A stretch of DNA of 64,000 nucleotides from Sphagnum magellanicum. Lineage: Eukaryota > Streptophyta > Sphagnopsida > Sphagnales > Sphagnaceae. Below, piece after piece: positions 50,031 to 62,957 of the stretch. Under the pieces are notes generated by a model, which did no database searches, was not told the DNA's origin, and worked only from the letters and a program-made list of their open reading frames with translations. The stretch is from the NCBI GenBank assembly GCA_021904315.1, contig CM038921.1, positions 8,586,146 through 8,650,145 of the forward strand. The letters are read 5' to 3'. The translations under genes were made by a program, and so were the position numbers. How positions within the stretch are numbered: the stretch's first letter is position 1; every line of letters begins with the position of its first letter.

Positions 50031-52740
50031 TAATAGGCTATTTAATTAAAAATAATTATTTAGAAGCTATCTAAATAGGTATTTAAAATAAATAATTATC
50101 TAAAGGCTATTTAAATATGTATTTTAAATAAGTACTATTTAAATAGGTATTTAGTAAAAACTTATGCTACTTAATAAATAGGCTATGTAATAATATGTGA
50201 TAGGGAATAATTACAATTAGGCTACAACTCTGCGACTAGGCTATAACTAAAATTTTATCCCATATTATTTGTCTTCCATTTCAAGTTTACAAACTATATA
50301 AGTAGGTTGCTTTGGTGTAGTAAACACATTCAATTTTTCAATTATCATATGAGAGGAACTAATCACATAAGCTCCACCCAAAAGATTAAATTTAAAATAA
50401 AATAAAATTTTGTTGTGAAAGTTTGAGACCTAGATTTAAATACCTACCTACCTTGGCTAGACCTATGGTTAGGTGGGCTAGGCTTAACCTAGGTACCACA
50501 TGGCCAATCTTATATTTGAAACAAGGTTAGCTTCAAGACCTTGTGTTTATTTCACATGCGGCACCTTAAGATCTAGTGGTAAACATAATTTAAAAACTAA
50601 CATGTATGAACTCATTTGTATCTAAAGGGATCAAATTCTAGTTCACATCTTTGTCCCAACATCTTCATATCTATGTTGATGTTTGTTTATATTTTATGAG
50701 TATGTGTCTTATGTGTGTGACTTTATATTCAAGGGTCACACATTAATTTGTTGTTAGGGATATTGTATAGAAAAAGCTAGCAACTAATATTATGTATCTA
50801 TTATGGACTTTAATGTTTATAGGGAGTTGTTTATTTTTAAATCAAAGAACTTATTTGATATTGACATCATTTGCAGGGTTTGTAACGAGGTTGGCCTCAA
50901 TATTACACATAGTAACTTTCCTAGACCCATTTGATGAAATAATTTCAATAGCATTTTGGATGTTGTATTGATGGTAGATTTGCTTTTTGAAAGCAACATT
51001 GACTTTCCTGTTAGCAAAGGTTTTAAACTAAGTGGTGGGGATTCTAACTACAAGACTTATTGTTATGGCATTCAATCGGATTGGTCTAATTTTGGGATAC
51101 TAGATATATCCGTATTTGTTGTAAAAGAATTGTTTGTCTAAATTGTAGTATGGTGGTGATCCAACCTTAAACTAACCCTAAATGATTATAGGGCAATTTT
51201 AAGTTGCCATGTGACACAATTTAGTTGCTTTAATTGGATGGTTGAAAAAAAAGAAATATTTGTTTAACAAAATATTTCAAAAAATCCAAATGATGCCACA
51301 TGTCACATTTTTAGGCTACCACATGTGAACATATTGGTGTGCATTGTAATTGCAAATTTAGTTGTAAGAACTCATCCTTGGATACATGTATAAATTCATC
51401 ATACTCGTATTTTACAAAAAAAAATTTGATCTATCATTTGTGACTAATGTTGTTGGCAATTTGTTGTTTGTTATTAAGTTGATTTGTAGTTACAAATGTT
51501 ACTTACGATTAAAATTTAATCACTAATGATAGTTGCAAATGATGTTTTTTCTACTAATGTTTGTAGGTTAATCATTGATTGAAAAGAAAACACAAAGATT
51601 TCATGGCAATGGTCATTTGTAATAAGTGTAACAAATTTTTTTTGTCTAGAAGTTTTGATAGCTACAATCTAGTTTATGGGTTTTTAGGGATCAAATCATT
51701 TCAATTTCACTTTCTTAAACACAATTAGTCTTTTTATTATGGTAGTTTCAATTGTGATTAAACATAAATCTTAACTTCAATGACCTCGTTTCCACAAATG
51801 ACATTGAATATCCCCTTACACCATAACTCACTTAGTCAAATTTCATGCAAATTCAAAAATATTTATATGTAACACAACTACCACCATTCACAACAAATGA
51901 CCATGAATACACATAAATATAGATAGAAAACAAATGCCACATAATTGCCTAAAGGAGAAAACAAAGACGAAACAAAGTCTTAAAAGTCACTTAACAATTT
52001 TTCACTATAATCAAAGTTTCCCAACACAAAATCTCACTTTGGAGCTCCTAATTATGAAGGTTCTTTTTCCCCCTAGCCATGAAGTCAAACAACATTGCAA
52101 TGATCAGAAGAAACCACATTAATTGACTTGTAATAAGAATCGTTTTTGAAATCCCTTAAGCTTCTCATCATCTCCCTTAAGTGACCCCTATGAAATTCTA
52201 TTCCTATTCTACTTTTGTTGAAACACATGCACATAAGAAATTATGTGCCCATAAGAGGAGTTAGGTTTTCACACTAAGACATTGCCTCAAACCATGAAAT
52301 CACTAGAACTACTCAATCCCTCCATCATCTACCAACATCCTATCTTCAAAAACACAAAGTTTGATATTTAACTTTCCTTTCAAAATTCAATAGCTCTTCA
52401 TATAGATGTAGCCTAGTTGTTTGATCATCTGCATCTTCCAAAACCATCTTGCAAAACCTTCAAACTCCTTTGGGAATGCAACTAGCCCAACATCAAACTT
52501 TGAATGTCATTTTACCCCAAATCAAGCTATCACACAAAAACCTACAATGAAAAAAAACACAAAAGCAAAACAAACAAGAACCATTTACAACTCCCCCACC
52601 CATCACCATCAACTATGCCACTTTGCCTAGTACTCACTTGGGTAGTTGATGGCACTGTGCCATTGATTTAGGGTTTCATCCCTATCCAACTTTTCATCAC
52701 AGGTTCAAACTTGCACCCTCAGAACTTACAAGAAGAAGAA
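50031..52740. other. AT-rich gene desert, part 6
   Basis: No gene recognised. A weak A-box/B-box pair (about 50566 and 50629) may be another SINE-like relic. An imperfect inverted pair (ATCATTTG from 51433; CAAATGAT ending at 51543) may bound a small foldback element. Confidence 0.4.
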
Positions 52741-53822
52741 AAAGGATCATAACCGACATAGAAGGTTCTCTTAAAAGGAAAGAACCGGCCAACGCTGGTA
52801 CCTACCTACTCATCACACCAAGGTATCACCTGATTGGTGGAGCCGTTTAAGAGCAACCGATGACGAGCAGGTTTTATAACCCGGGCGGGGCACAGTTGTT
52901 TATAACCGGAGGGTATAGTTTTAGGGCAACTAATCGCTTGCTACGGAGTCGTCACTCTCGCAGCGACACCCCTTTCTTCTTCCTCATCGGCTTCCAGCCT
53001 CTTGAGGTGGCCACGTTGCGCCAGCATAGGTGCAGGGCTCAAGTCGACGAGGACGACGGCAAAGAATCCTTTGCCTCTAGGTACGCACTTACGCACTATT
53101 CCATTTACTACAAAGAGTTTGGTTGGTTGATCCTCGTGATTTTGTCTGATTTTTTCCCCAATTTCTGTTGCTCCTTCCTTCTCTTGGGACATGATCATTA
53201 GAAACCCTAATTTCGCAACTAACCTTTACACACAACCTCCCAAACCCCCAAGTCCAGCCCCTCGTCCCTCGACAAGTTCTTGCGATCCCAATCGACTCGC
53301 TCATAATCGGTACCAGTGTTAGTAGCAATTCTTGTCGCTGGTTTCTTCTTCTTCTTCTTCTTTTTCTTCTTTTCCATTTTTTGTCTTCGTGTTTTGTTTT
53401 CCCACTCTGTTCCCCACCGCCCTCGGTTGTTTCTCCTCTGGAATTTCAGCATCTTCTTGTTGTTCTTGCACCAACTCTTTGTTTTTTTTGTTGTTCGCAA
53501 CAAATCGATTAGGCCAGGAGCACAAACGCGGCTGTAGTGAAATCAATTCTGGCAGGTTATTGTGTAACTTCAACTTTTTTTTCTCTTTTGGGAAATTTTT
53601 TAGCAAAACATCTGATGTGCACATCTTGTTGCCTCAGTTTTTCTGTTCATCTGTCCTCTTCCGTTTTGATCTTGCCGTTTTCCTGGGTTCTGTCCCCTTT
53701 CTGGAAGATCCAAGGGCCTGAGCGTCTTGCCACTTTTTTGATTTTCTTAGGTTGAATGGTGGAATATGTTGTTGAATGCTTGTTTTTTCACAGGTAGTTG
53801 AAAAGATTTATTTAGGCCTGCC
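52741..53822 (+). promoter_or_regulatory. Promoter and 5' leader of the UPF1 gene
   Basis: GC content rises sharply at about 52.74 kb after the desert. A TTC-rich tract covers 53342-53378. A 3' splice site (TTTTTTCACAG) ends at 53793, 29 nt before the ATG, so the leader is split by at least one intron; the GGCAG|GTTATT near 53555 is a candidate donor. Short open frames on both strands in this region match nothing I know. Confidence 0.5.
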
Positions 53823-56800
53823 ATGGCCGCTCAAAATCTGGTGGCACAGAGTCTTTATGAATCTGCTTCACAACCACAGGGGGATGCATTTACCTTTCTT
53901 GAATTCAACACCCAGGGGGATGACTGTGACTACCCGGAATTCACTGAGCTCAGTCACCCGGCACATAATTTGGTCTGGAATAATGCATCGAATCTTGCAA
54001 CATCTGTCTCTCAGCCAAATGATTTTGCTGTGGGAGTGTCAGAATCAGTTTTGTCATTGGATTCTTCTGGAGCTTCAAATGGCAAAACGAGCAGCCAAAC
54101 TGCTGCACTTGGTTCATTGACCACGGCATTGAGTGAACTGAGTTTTGATGAGACCGGGGATGAGGACAGCCATGAGTATGCCAAGCGGGACTTGCCTGAA
54201 CATGCTTGCAAGTACTGTGGCATTCATAACCCTGCATGCATTGTGCGCTGCAATGTTCCATCGTGCCGCAAGTGGTTTTGTAATTCACGGGGGAACACTT
54301 CTGGTTCTCACATTGTCAATCACCTGGTATGTTTTGTCCTCACAGATTAGGGCTTTGCATCCTTCCCTTAGGTTTTTAGGGTTTTCCCTCAGTAAACATG
54401 TTTCCTCCTCAAATCAATCTCTTCTTTCCATGGTTTGATGGGATTGAATGGGTGTTTTGTTGACAGGTGCGGGCAAAGCACAAGGAGGTTTGCCTTCATA
54501 AGGACAGCCCATTGGGGGAAACAATTCTTGAATGCTACAATTGTGGATGTCGTAATGTGTTTCTGTTAGGGTTCATCTCTGCAAAGACAGAGAGTGTTGT
54601 AGTGCTGCTTTGTCGTGAACCCTGCTTGAGTGTCAATGCCTTGAAAGACATGAATTGGGACCTGAGCCAATGGTTACCTCTTATCGATGATCGCTGTTTT
54701 CTTCAATGGCTGGTGAAGGTGTGCTCACTAGACTTCTTTATCTCCACTATAAAGCCCCTTTCTTAAGTTGCTATCCAAATGTAAATTAGCACACTTGAAA
54801 TTCCACATCTAACTGTGCAGCATCCTTTTGCAGGTCCCATCAGAACAAGAGCAGTTAAGGGCACGGCAAATCAGTGCCCAACAAATTAATAAGGTGGAAG
54901 AGCTATGGAAGGCAAATCCAGAAGCAGTATTGGAGGATCTTGAGAAGCCAGGTGTTGATGATGAACCACAAACTGTTGCTCTTAAGTATGAAGATGCATA
55001 CCAGGTAAGCTTTATTTACTACTTATTTGATTAAACCTCCAACTGTCTGCATCTTTGGTTTAATCAATTTGGATTTTATTCATATGTTGTTTGTTTCTAT
55101 GGCAGTATCAAAATGTGTTTGGACCACTGGTGAAGCTAGAAGCTGACTTTGATAAGGTAATGCACTAGCCTCCATAACTGCAAAAATAGAGGCACTGTTT
55201 TCTACTCTTTCTGGGCCATGTCTGCTGTCTCTATCACCACATCTCTTTGCCAAAGTACCAATTGCATTTCATGCAGCTCTCAGAGACAATGCAAGGAAGC
55301 ATGCAAAAAAGTGCCATCTTGCATAATACCTCTGTGGGACACTGCCTGCAAATGGGAATTGGGTTTTTCGGGACTCAGAGGCTGTGTTTGTCAACTGTTG
55401 CAGATGATGAAGGAGGCACAGAGTAAAGATAACATCACTGTACGGTGGGATGTTGGTCTAAACAAGAAGCGTATTGTGTATTTTGTCTTCCCTAAGGTTA
55501 GCACTCATCCCGACAAAGCTTGGTCAACTGCACTTGTTAATTTTTTTAGCTTTTTGAATAGTTGTCGTGCTTTTTTCTAGATTCATGGTAACTTTTTGGG
55601 GAATCCTATCACATGACATGTCTAGCTCAAATAGCTTTGGTGATCTACTTTCAAATTTTTTCACCAAACCTAAAATAGCATTTTCAAAGCTATCAATGGA
55701 GGTGAGCTGGGCAGTCAATGGACACTAATGGACATGTCTGGCTGTTCTGGTTTTGGTGATGGCTTGCTATCATGGCAGGATGAGAATGAACTGCGGTTGG
55801 TTCCTGGAGATGAATTGCGCTTGCGGTATCTTGGAGATGGTATCCATTCCGGGTGGCAGTCTGTAGGGCATGTGGTAAGGTCTTAGGAGCATTCTTGACA
55901 TGTTTATTTGATATTTGGTAAGGTTCATGCAGTTGTTAATGTGTAAATATTTAGACATTCTTGATGTTGCTATATCAGCTTGTTTAATGACTAAATTATA
56001 TTCTGGTATTGTGTGTCTCCCCAGATTAAGTTGACTGCACATGAGGAGGTGGCACTTGAGTTACGAGCCAACCAGGTATGTACCCAGAATGTCAGTGTTG
56101 CTCTCAAGACTAACTGTCAATTCAAAGCATTGTCTTGAGTTCTGCAGACATATATCAGTGAGGGACATCATTAACAATGCAGTAGCAAATACTGCCTCTT
56201 TATGATATTTGTCACTAAGTAGGTTTCACAAATAAGCAGAGCTGATGGTTGTCCTTTGCTGGTGTATGGCAGGGTGTCCCCATTGATGTGAACCACAATT
56301 TCAGTGTTGACTTTGTCTGGAAGAGCACTAGCTTTGATCGCATGCAAGCTGCTATGAAGACATTTGCTGTGGATGAGACCAGTGTGAGTGGGTAAGTAAG
56401 TTACATTTTTGGCTTTGGTTTCATAGAAGAGATGGGTTGTTTCACCCACCATACAAATTTGACTACTATCAGACTTGAAACATACCATAGTAGGTCTGGT
56501 TGTGGACCCTCAGTCTTAAAAATCCAAACTATCTACAATAGTTTGCTCCTAATTGTGTTAGCTTACATCCTTCGGAGTAATATTGGCAGAAATTAATGCA
56601 ATTCTAGGTTGTTGCAGATACATCTACCATCGGCTTTTGGGACATGAGGTGGAACCTCAAACAGTTCGCAATACTCTCCCTCGGCGATTTGGAGCACCTG
56701 GGCTTCCTGACTTAAATGCCTCTCAGGTATTACTTCCTCTTCATGACACCCAAATTTCTATTTGCTGAGTAAATTCCTTTTTTTGTCATGTGCTTTGCAT

Positions 56801-59800
56801 TTAGCAGATGGTCATAAAACTCGTGGCCTGTGTAGGTGTATGCTGTGAAGAGTGTGCTGCAAAAGCCAGTGAGCTTGATACAAGGGCCTCCTGGGACAGG
56901 GAAGACTGTGACCTCTGCAGCTATTGTGTATCATCTGGCAAAGCAGGGCCAGGGTCAGGTATTCACCAGAATTACTTTTGTTTTCCTCCCAAGGATGTCC
57001 TGAACTTCCTTGAATTGTTTTCTGCAACTTTATCCCTTGATCTGATTGGGCAAAGCCATGGACAGGTTCTGGTTTGTGCTCCAAGCAATGTTGCAGTGGA
57101 CCAGCTTGCTGAAAAAATAAGTGCAACAGGTCTAAAGGTATGCTTCTAGTTTGTGTTTACAGAAAAATTCTGTTCTACTTATCTATGACAGGAGACATTT
57201 GGATTGTGAGTGGTGGAGATGAGGCATAGGGCCAGTAAGTGTGTTTTATCCAACAAGTCTGTGATATGCTGTGCATGACACAGAAGGCTCCACTGAGCAT
57301 GTCATTTTGCCTATATGTCTGCAAATTGTTGAAGGCATTGTGCCATGCTTGAGAAGAAAGAATAAAAAGTGGGCTAGATTGCAGTCCTGATTCAACAATG
57401 AACAAAACAGCATCCCAGCAGAAAAACCGAGTATTGTGATGATGCCTATCATAACATTAGTTTGAGTGGTTAGTCTGACCAAGTCCATTTAATGGTTAGT
57501 AATAGCATCTTTCTCAATTCTTCTTGCAGGTGGTGCGATTGTGTGCCAAATCAAGAGAGGCTGTAAACTCACCTGTGGAGCACCTCACTCTCCATTATCA
57601 GGTTTGCCTTGTCCTAATTGTGTGCTTTGTTGTGATGCTGATTACATCATACTCACACATTGCTTTCAAGTTCATCCAGTAGTCAAGGGGGTGTTTTTTT
57701 GCCAATCCTGCTGGATAGATACATCACTTGCAACTAGGAATGAGGAGTGAGGAGGAGGAGCATATTCTTTTATATTCTGATTCTTCCAGGATTAGGTTGG
57801 CTAATTTGTGCAGTTTAATTTGTAACTTCATAACTATGGTGGGTTGTTGGCCAACAGGTGAGACATCTTGATGCAACAGACAAGAGTGAGCTGCACAAAT
57901 TGCAGCTTTTGAAAGATGAGCTAGGTGTGTCTCTTGTCATTTGTGTTCTGGACTGTCATGATGCATTGATCACTTTATGCATCTGTCAATTTAGGAATAT
58001 TGCAGACTAAACCCTTAAGTATTGCTGCAAAGTGTAAGTTTATGCAGATTTTGATGTAAAGAAGCCTGTTTGATATCAGTCTTTCATGCATTTGTCATAT
58101 GGTGGGTAAGATTTGTATGTTTCCATAACATGAAAAATGCCTGCACATATGTTGAACTACTCTGAGTCAAATTCTGTGGCAAAAGGTAGACATGGTATGC
58201 TTTGACTAAGATGGTGGTGGTTCTGGACAACCTGGACCAAGTTGCTAACACCCTTAACTGTTGACCATCCAGGGGAACTGTCAAGTGCTGATGAGAAGAA
58301 GTATAAAGCATTGAAGAGGGCAACAGAGAGAGAGATTTCACAGAGTGCTGATGTTATTTGCTCTACATGTGTGGGTGCCGGTGACCCCCGTCTTGCCAAC
58401 TTTCGGTTTCGGCAGGTTTGCACTCGTCCATAACAGTCATAAGCTTTGAAACAAGTTTCCTGTGTATAACTGCCTGCTAAATCATGGGTTTACTCTGTGG
58501 ACCTGGCCCGAAAGGAATTAATCTGTCTCAAACACTTGCTTTGTTCCAATCAAACTGTTTTGATGTTATCAGCTGTGTTAGTACTGAATCTAACTGTAGT
58601 GAGTATCATGTTCCTCTCTAAGGTGAAGCCTGTTCTGCTTGACTGTGCAGGTGCTAATAGATGAGTCAACACAGGCTACAGAGCCCGAGTGCTTAATTCC
58701 ATTAGTGATGGGAGCCAAACAGGTGCATGCATTTTGTGTGCTGTATGGCCCTCTTCCATTTGTGGTTCCATATGGAGGTTTAGTCAGATGGGTCATTTAC
58801 AACACCCCATAAGTTAGTCTTCAGTGTTTGAGCAGCTTAAATCTTGCTACGAACAATTATTTTCAGAAGAGTCTGCAAGTATGTGGTAGAAGATGCCCTG
58901 ACATTGGAATGTTTTTGGATGTTGCCAGTTGGTATTGGTAGGAGACCATTGTCAGCTAGGCCCTGTTATTATGTGCAAGAAGGCTGCTCGTGCTGGACTG
59001 GCCCAATCTTTGTTTGAGCGTTTAGTGTTGCTGGGTGTCAAACCCATCCGTCTGCAGGTAAAACCTTCATCATCCATTGTTTCTTCTGAATGGTACAAAT
59101 GACTGATCTCCTTCATTGCACCCTGTGTGAATGGTTGTCAAACATTTTCTGGGTCTTCTAGAGTTTTAGATTTTGTTGTTGGGGGAAGAAAATTTCTAAA
59201 CTTGGGAGGGTAGTGCACTGTGAATCCCCATTGACATAATTTTGTTTTGACAGCATGGTTGTGTTGTGGTTGCAATGAGTAGGTGCAATACCGGATGCAT
59301 CCATGCCTGTCTGAGTTTCCATCAAACAGCTTCTATGAAGGAACACTACAAAATGGAGTCACAATTGCAGAAAGGCTCCAATCACAGATCGACTTCCCTT
59401 GGCCTGCTCCTAACAGGCCCATGTTCTTCTATGTTCAGGTTAGCACCATGTCCTTGTTTCTTGCATGGCGCTCTTTTCAATTCAGTTTCAGCGCCAACAA
59501 TTTCAATATGTTCCTGATGTGCATGTTACATTGGTTGAAAGTCAGATGGGGCAAGAGGAAATTAGTGCAAGTGGGACGTCGTATCTGAACAGAACTGAAG
59601 CCGCAAATGTGGAAAAGATAGTGACAACATTTTTGAGAAGTGGAGTGATTCCAAGTCAGGTAAATACATTCCATTTGTGTTGCATTGCATACCTAAGATT
59701 TGCAGTAGTCTGCTTGATGTATCGAAAAGCAACATAATATGTAGGAAATGTTTTTGTATGCATACATTTTGCCCTTATTGAGTTTCTGTGCCACTGTCCA

Positions 59801-62800
59801 GAGCTGTTCAACACCTCAGTCAGAGGTCATACATTCTGCACTGCTATGAAATGAATCATGATGCAATGTTAAGTCCTAATGTGTTGCAGATTGGGGTGAT
59901 CACTCCATATGAAGGCCAACGTGCATATATTGTGAACTACATGGCACGAAATGGGTCTCTACGTCAACAGCTCTACAAGGACATTGAGGTATTCAGTCAT
60001 TGAGGACATAGGGCATTTATTTTAGAGTATGTCTAAATGTTCTATTGTTCAATATTGCTCATGTGATCAACCTTGTGGTGCTGTCAGTCATGATCAAAGC
60101 ACTGAATTCCTTGTTTTGGCAGGTTGCAAGTGTAGATTCATTTCAAGGTCGAGAAAAAGACTTCATAATTCTTTCTTGTGTTAGGAGCAATGAACATCAG
60201 GTAACATCATTCTGTGCCATGAGTCATTTCACTTGAGGAGTAGTGGATCTACTTTGTGGAGATTCTACTCAATTTATGACAGGATATGGACTGAGTGTAG
60301 ATTAGGAATTGTAAGGGAGGTTGGTGTGATTATAGCATGGGAAATTGCAACTTGTAATAATTTCTTGTGAGTTATTTATTTGTGTTGTATATTGGTGTGT
60401 TGTTGTTCAGGGGATTGGTTTTCTGAATGATCCACGGAGACTGAATGTGGCACTCACACGGGCACAATACGGTCTTGTAATATTAGGCAATCCAAAGGTC
60501 CTAAGCAAGCAGCCTCTGTGGAACAGTTTGCTAACACATTACAAGGTGAGAAAGATCATTGGCCATTCTTAATTGCTTGATCATTTGTTTTATTTTTGGG
60601 TGTTTTTGATTCTGATCAACCTTGTTTTCTCTGTGGGCTCAGGAGCATGAGGTGCTTGTAGAAGGTCCTCTCAACAATCTGAAGCAGAGTATGGTGCAGT
60701 TTCAGAAGCCGAGAAAGGTCAAGCCTCCAATGAACTCATGCAATGCATCTGTAGAGTGGATAAACTCATTAATTTGAGAGGGTTGACTTTTGTCCTGATT
60801 TTGTATTGTCTGCACTGCTGCAGCTGTACAATGATCGTCGAGTGTTTCCGGGAGGTGGAGGGTCAGCTGTAGCAAATGGGGATGGATTTGTGCCAGCTCC
60901 AATTGCCACTGCAGCAACAGGTGGAGCAATACATGATCGCCGTACTGGCCGTGGCCGATATGTGGATGGAAGAAATGGTTTGTTCTATATTTTTTGCATC
61001 TCTGATTGTGTTGGGGTACCATAAGTGAAAGGCTTTTGACCTGTGGTAAAAGAAAAGAAGTTTCTTGGTTGAGAATGATTGATTGGTAAGGGATGTGGTT
61101 GATATTGGAGTCCTGATTCAAATTCTTGCTACTGAGACCATGCAGGGAGCAGTGGATATACTCCTTTTGGTCAAATGGCAAATGGAGCAGGCCACAGGCC
61201 TGGAGGTCCTCAGCATGGGGGTGTGGTGTCAGGGCGAACTCCAATAGTTGGCTACTCAGGAGGACCACAGATGCAACCCTATGCCATCCCTTCCCGTGGG
61301 GGTGGGCATGGGCCTATTGGAGGAATCCCTCAAATCCCACAAAGTGGCAGCAGGGGTTTTGGTGCAGGGAGAGGCATAAGCACAGGGGGTCCTATTGGTG
61401 GCCACTTATCTCACCACCAGGCATCACAGCAGCATGCTGGGCTTGGCACAAGCTTTGGCTTTGGAGGCCTTGATAACCTGGCCACACAGCCTTCTGTTGG
61501 TGGGCTGTTGACACAGCAAGGATCAATGACCCAGGTATATTTACGAGCTCTGTGTTCTTGTGTTTTTCATATGTTAGATAAATTGTGTGAAATGGTGCTG
61601 TGGTGACTTAACACTGTGTTATCCATATGCTGCTCCTCTTTTTGTTGATGCCCTTTTTAGTTTGTCTGGTGCATTCTTAGAGTTTGATAAATTGATACAT
61701 AATTCATTGTGAGTACCTCTCCAGCAGAAGCCACTATGTCCTTTGTATAGTTGGTTATTTCTATGAACCTGACACACTAGTTGTACGACAGGGACTGAGC
61801 CAGAACCTGCGAGAGGGGTTTTCTCTGGGTGGCATGTCTCAGGTACTGTTTCTTCTTTCAGCTATGCTTGATTGGACATTCTTGTCAAATCATGTCAGTC
61901 TGGTTGATATGGTGCCATCAAATGACAGTTGCCTATTTTATTTGTCAGGATTATTTGGGTGAGGACTTCAAGTCACAAGGGTCACAAGTGGCATATGGTG
62001 GCCAAGAGTTTTCAACCCAGGTCAAATTCCACTACCTTACCCTATTTTGATTGATAATCATTGTCAGGATGACCTTATGTTGAATCTGTTAAGTAGGACT
62101 AGCAAAGCTTGATGAGGTTTTGCATGTATGTTTGCTCAGCATTTTTGTAGATGCTTTTGCACAGTAGGTCTATTAGTGCCAAAAAACTGTAATCCATCTT
62201 TGGTTATGATTTTGCTGTTGCAGGTGTTGCAAGGGGGTTATGGGATGGAATATGTCACTCAAGGTAGCCAAGGTGTTTACACAGGGGATTTCATCACCCA
62301 AAACTCCCAGACTTCTTTTGCCCACCCATCAGCAGGGACAGACTTTGTTTCACAGGTATGAAGGGCATATGGTTGTGAATTCTTAACCCATATAGTCAAG
62401 TGAACCAAAATCCCCATAAACATGTCAGAGTGCATATCACTGGTATGTTGAAAGCTGTACATGTATTTGGGACTATTTTCTGGTAGTTGGTTCTAACTTA
62501 TGGGACTGGCAAATTGTACAGCAGGACTTTTTGGCGCATGGTTCACAGGGATTGTTTACACAAGTGAGCTATCCCAATCGCAACCAGGATGCTCCCTCTA
62601 CTCAATCCCACTACACAGTTGGGGGTCCTCTCCAATCTCAGGTAGTCTGCATTCATAACTAGTGTCTAGACAGTGTGCAACTCACAGTATATGGTGTATA
62701 GGGGTCATATATGGTCAACTGGTTGATTACAGGGTCAGTCCTGCATGGGATGCCCTTCTCCCTAGACCTCTCACCACTTAGGAGATTGAAGGTATCAAGT

Positions 62801-62957
62801 GAGAAGTCAAGACTAGCTCCATTAAGTACTAAAAGTGGGTGATTTGTTACAGGGCATTATGGGTCCAGTATATTCACAGCCATTCACTCAGTACTCTCAG
62901 TCCCTTGCCTCCCAACAGCAGCCACGGCAGCAGCATCGAAACCATTCCAATGGCTAA
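53823..62957 (+). CDS. UPF1: UPF1 RNA helicase (nonsense-mediated mRNA decay)
   Basis: Superfamily 1 ATP-dependent RNA helicase at the centre of nonsense-mediated decay. Twenty-nine exons join in frame to 1266 residues: 53823-54326, 54467-54718, 54834-55004, 55106-55156, 55404-55496, 55779-55874, 56025-56075, 56273-56391, 56618-56726, 56836-56958, 57066-57137, 57530-57601, 57858-57924, 58273-58415, 58651-58722, 58929-59057, 59283-59438, 59546-59659, 59890-59988, 60123-60200, 60411-60545, 60643-60717, 60824-60977, 61146-61534, 61792-61842, 61949-62020, 62224-62355, 62525-62641, 62853-62957. The Cys/His zinc domain that binds UPF2 starts at residue 121 ([13 protein letters not shown]). Helicase motifs: GPPGTGKT (499-506), DESTQ (645-649), QYRMHP (710-715), DSFQGRE (836-842), ALTRA (871-875). 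After residue 927 comes a Gly- and SQ/TQ-rich tail, the expected target of SMG1-type kinases. Twenty-five of 28 introns are phase 0. All key residues are intact. Confidence 0.96.

Noticed and set aside
50850-51140. Possible LINE endonuclease-like frame (LDVVLMVDLLFES)
   Set aside because: Similarity is too weak and the frame is broken; could be chance.
52860-53201. Open frames on both strands upstream of UPF1
   Set aside because: They overlap each other and the probable leader; neither resembles a known protein.
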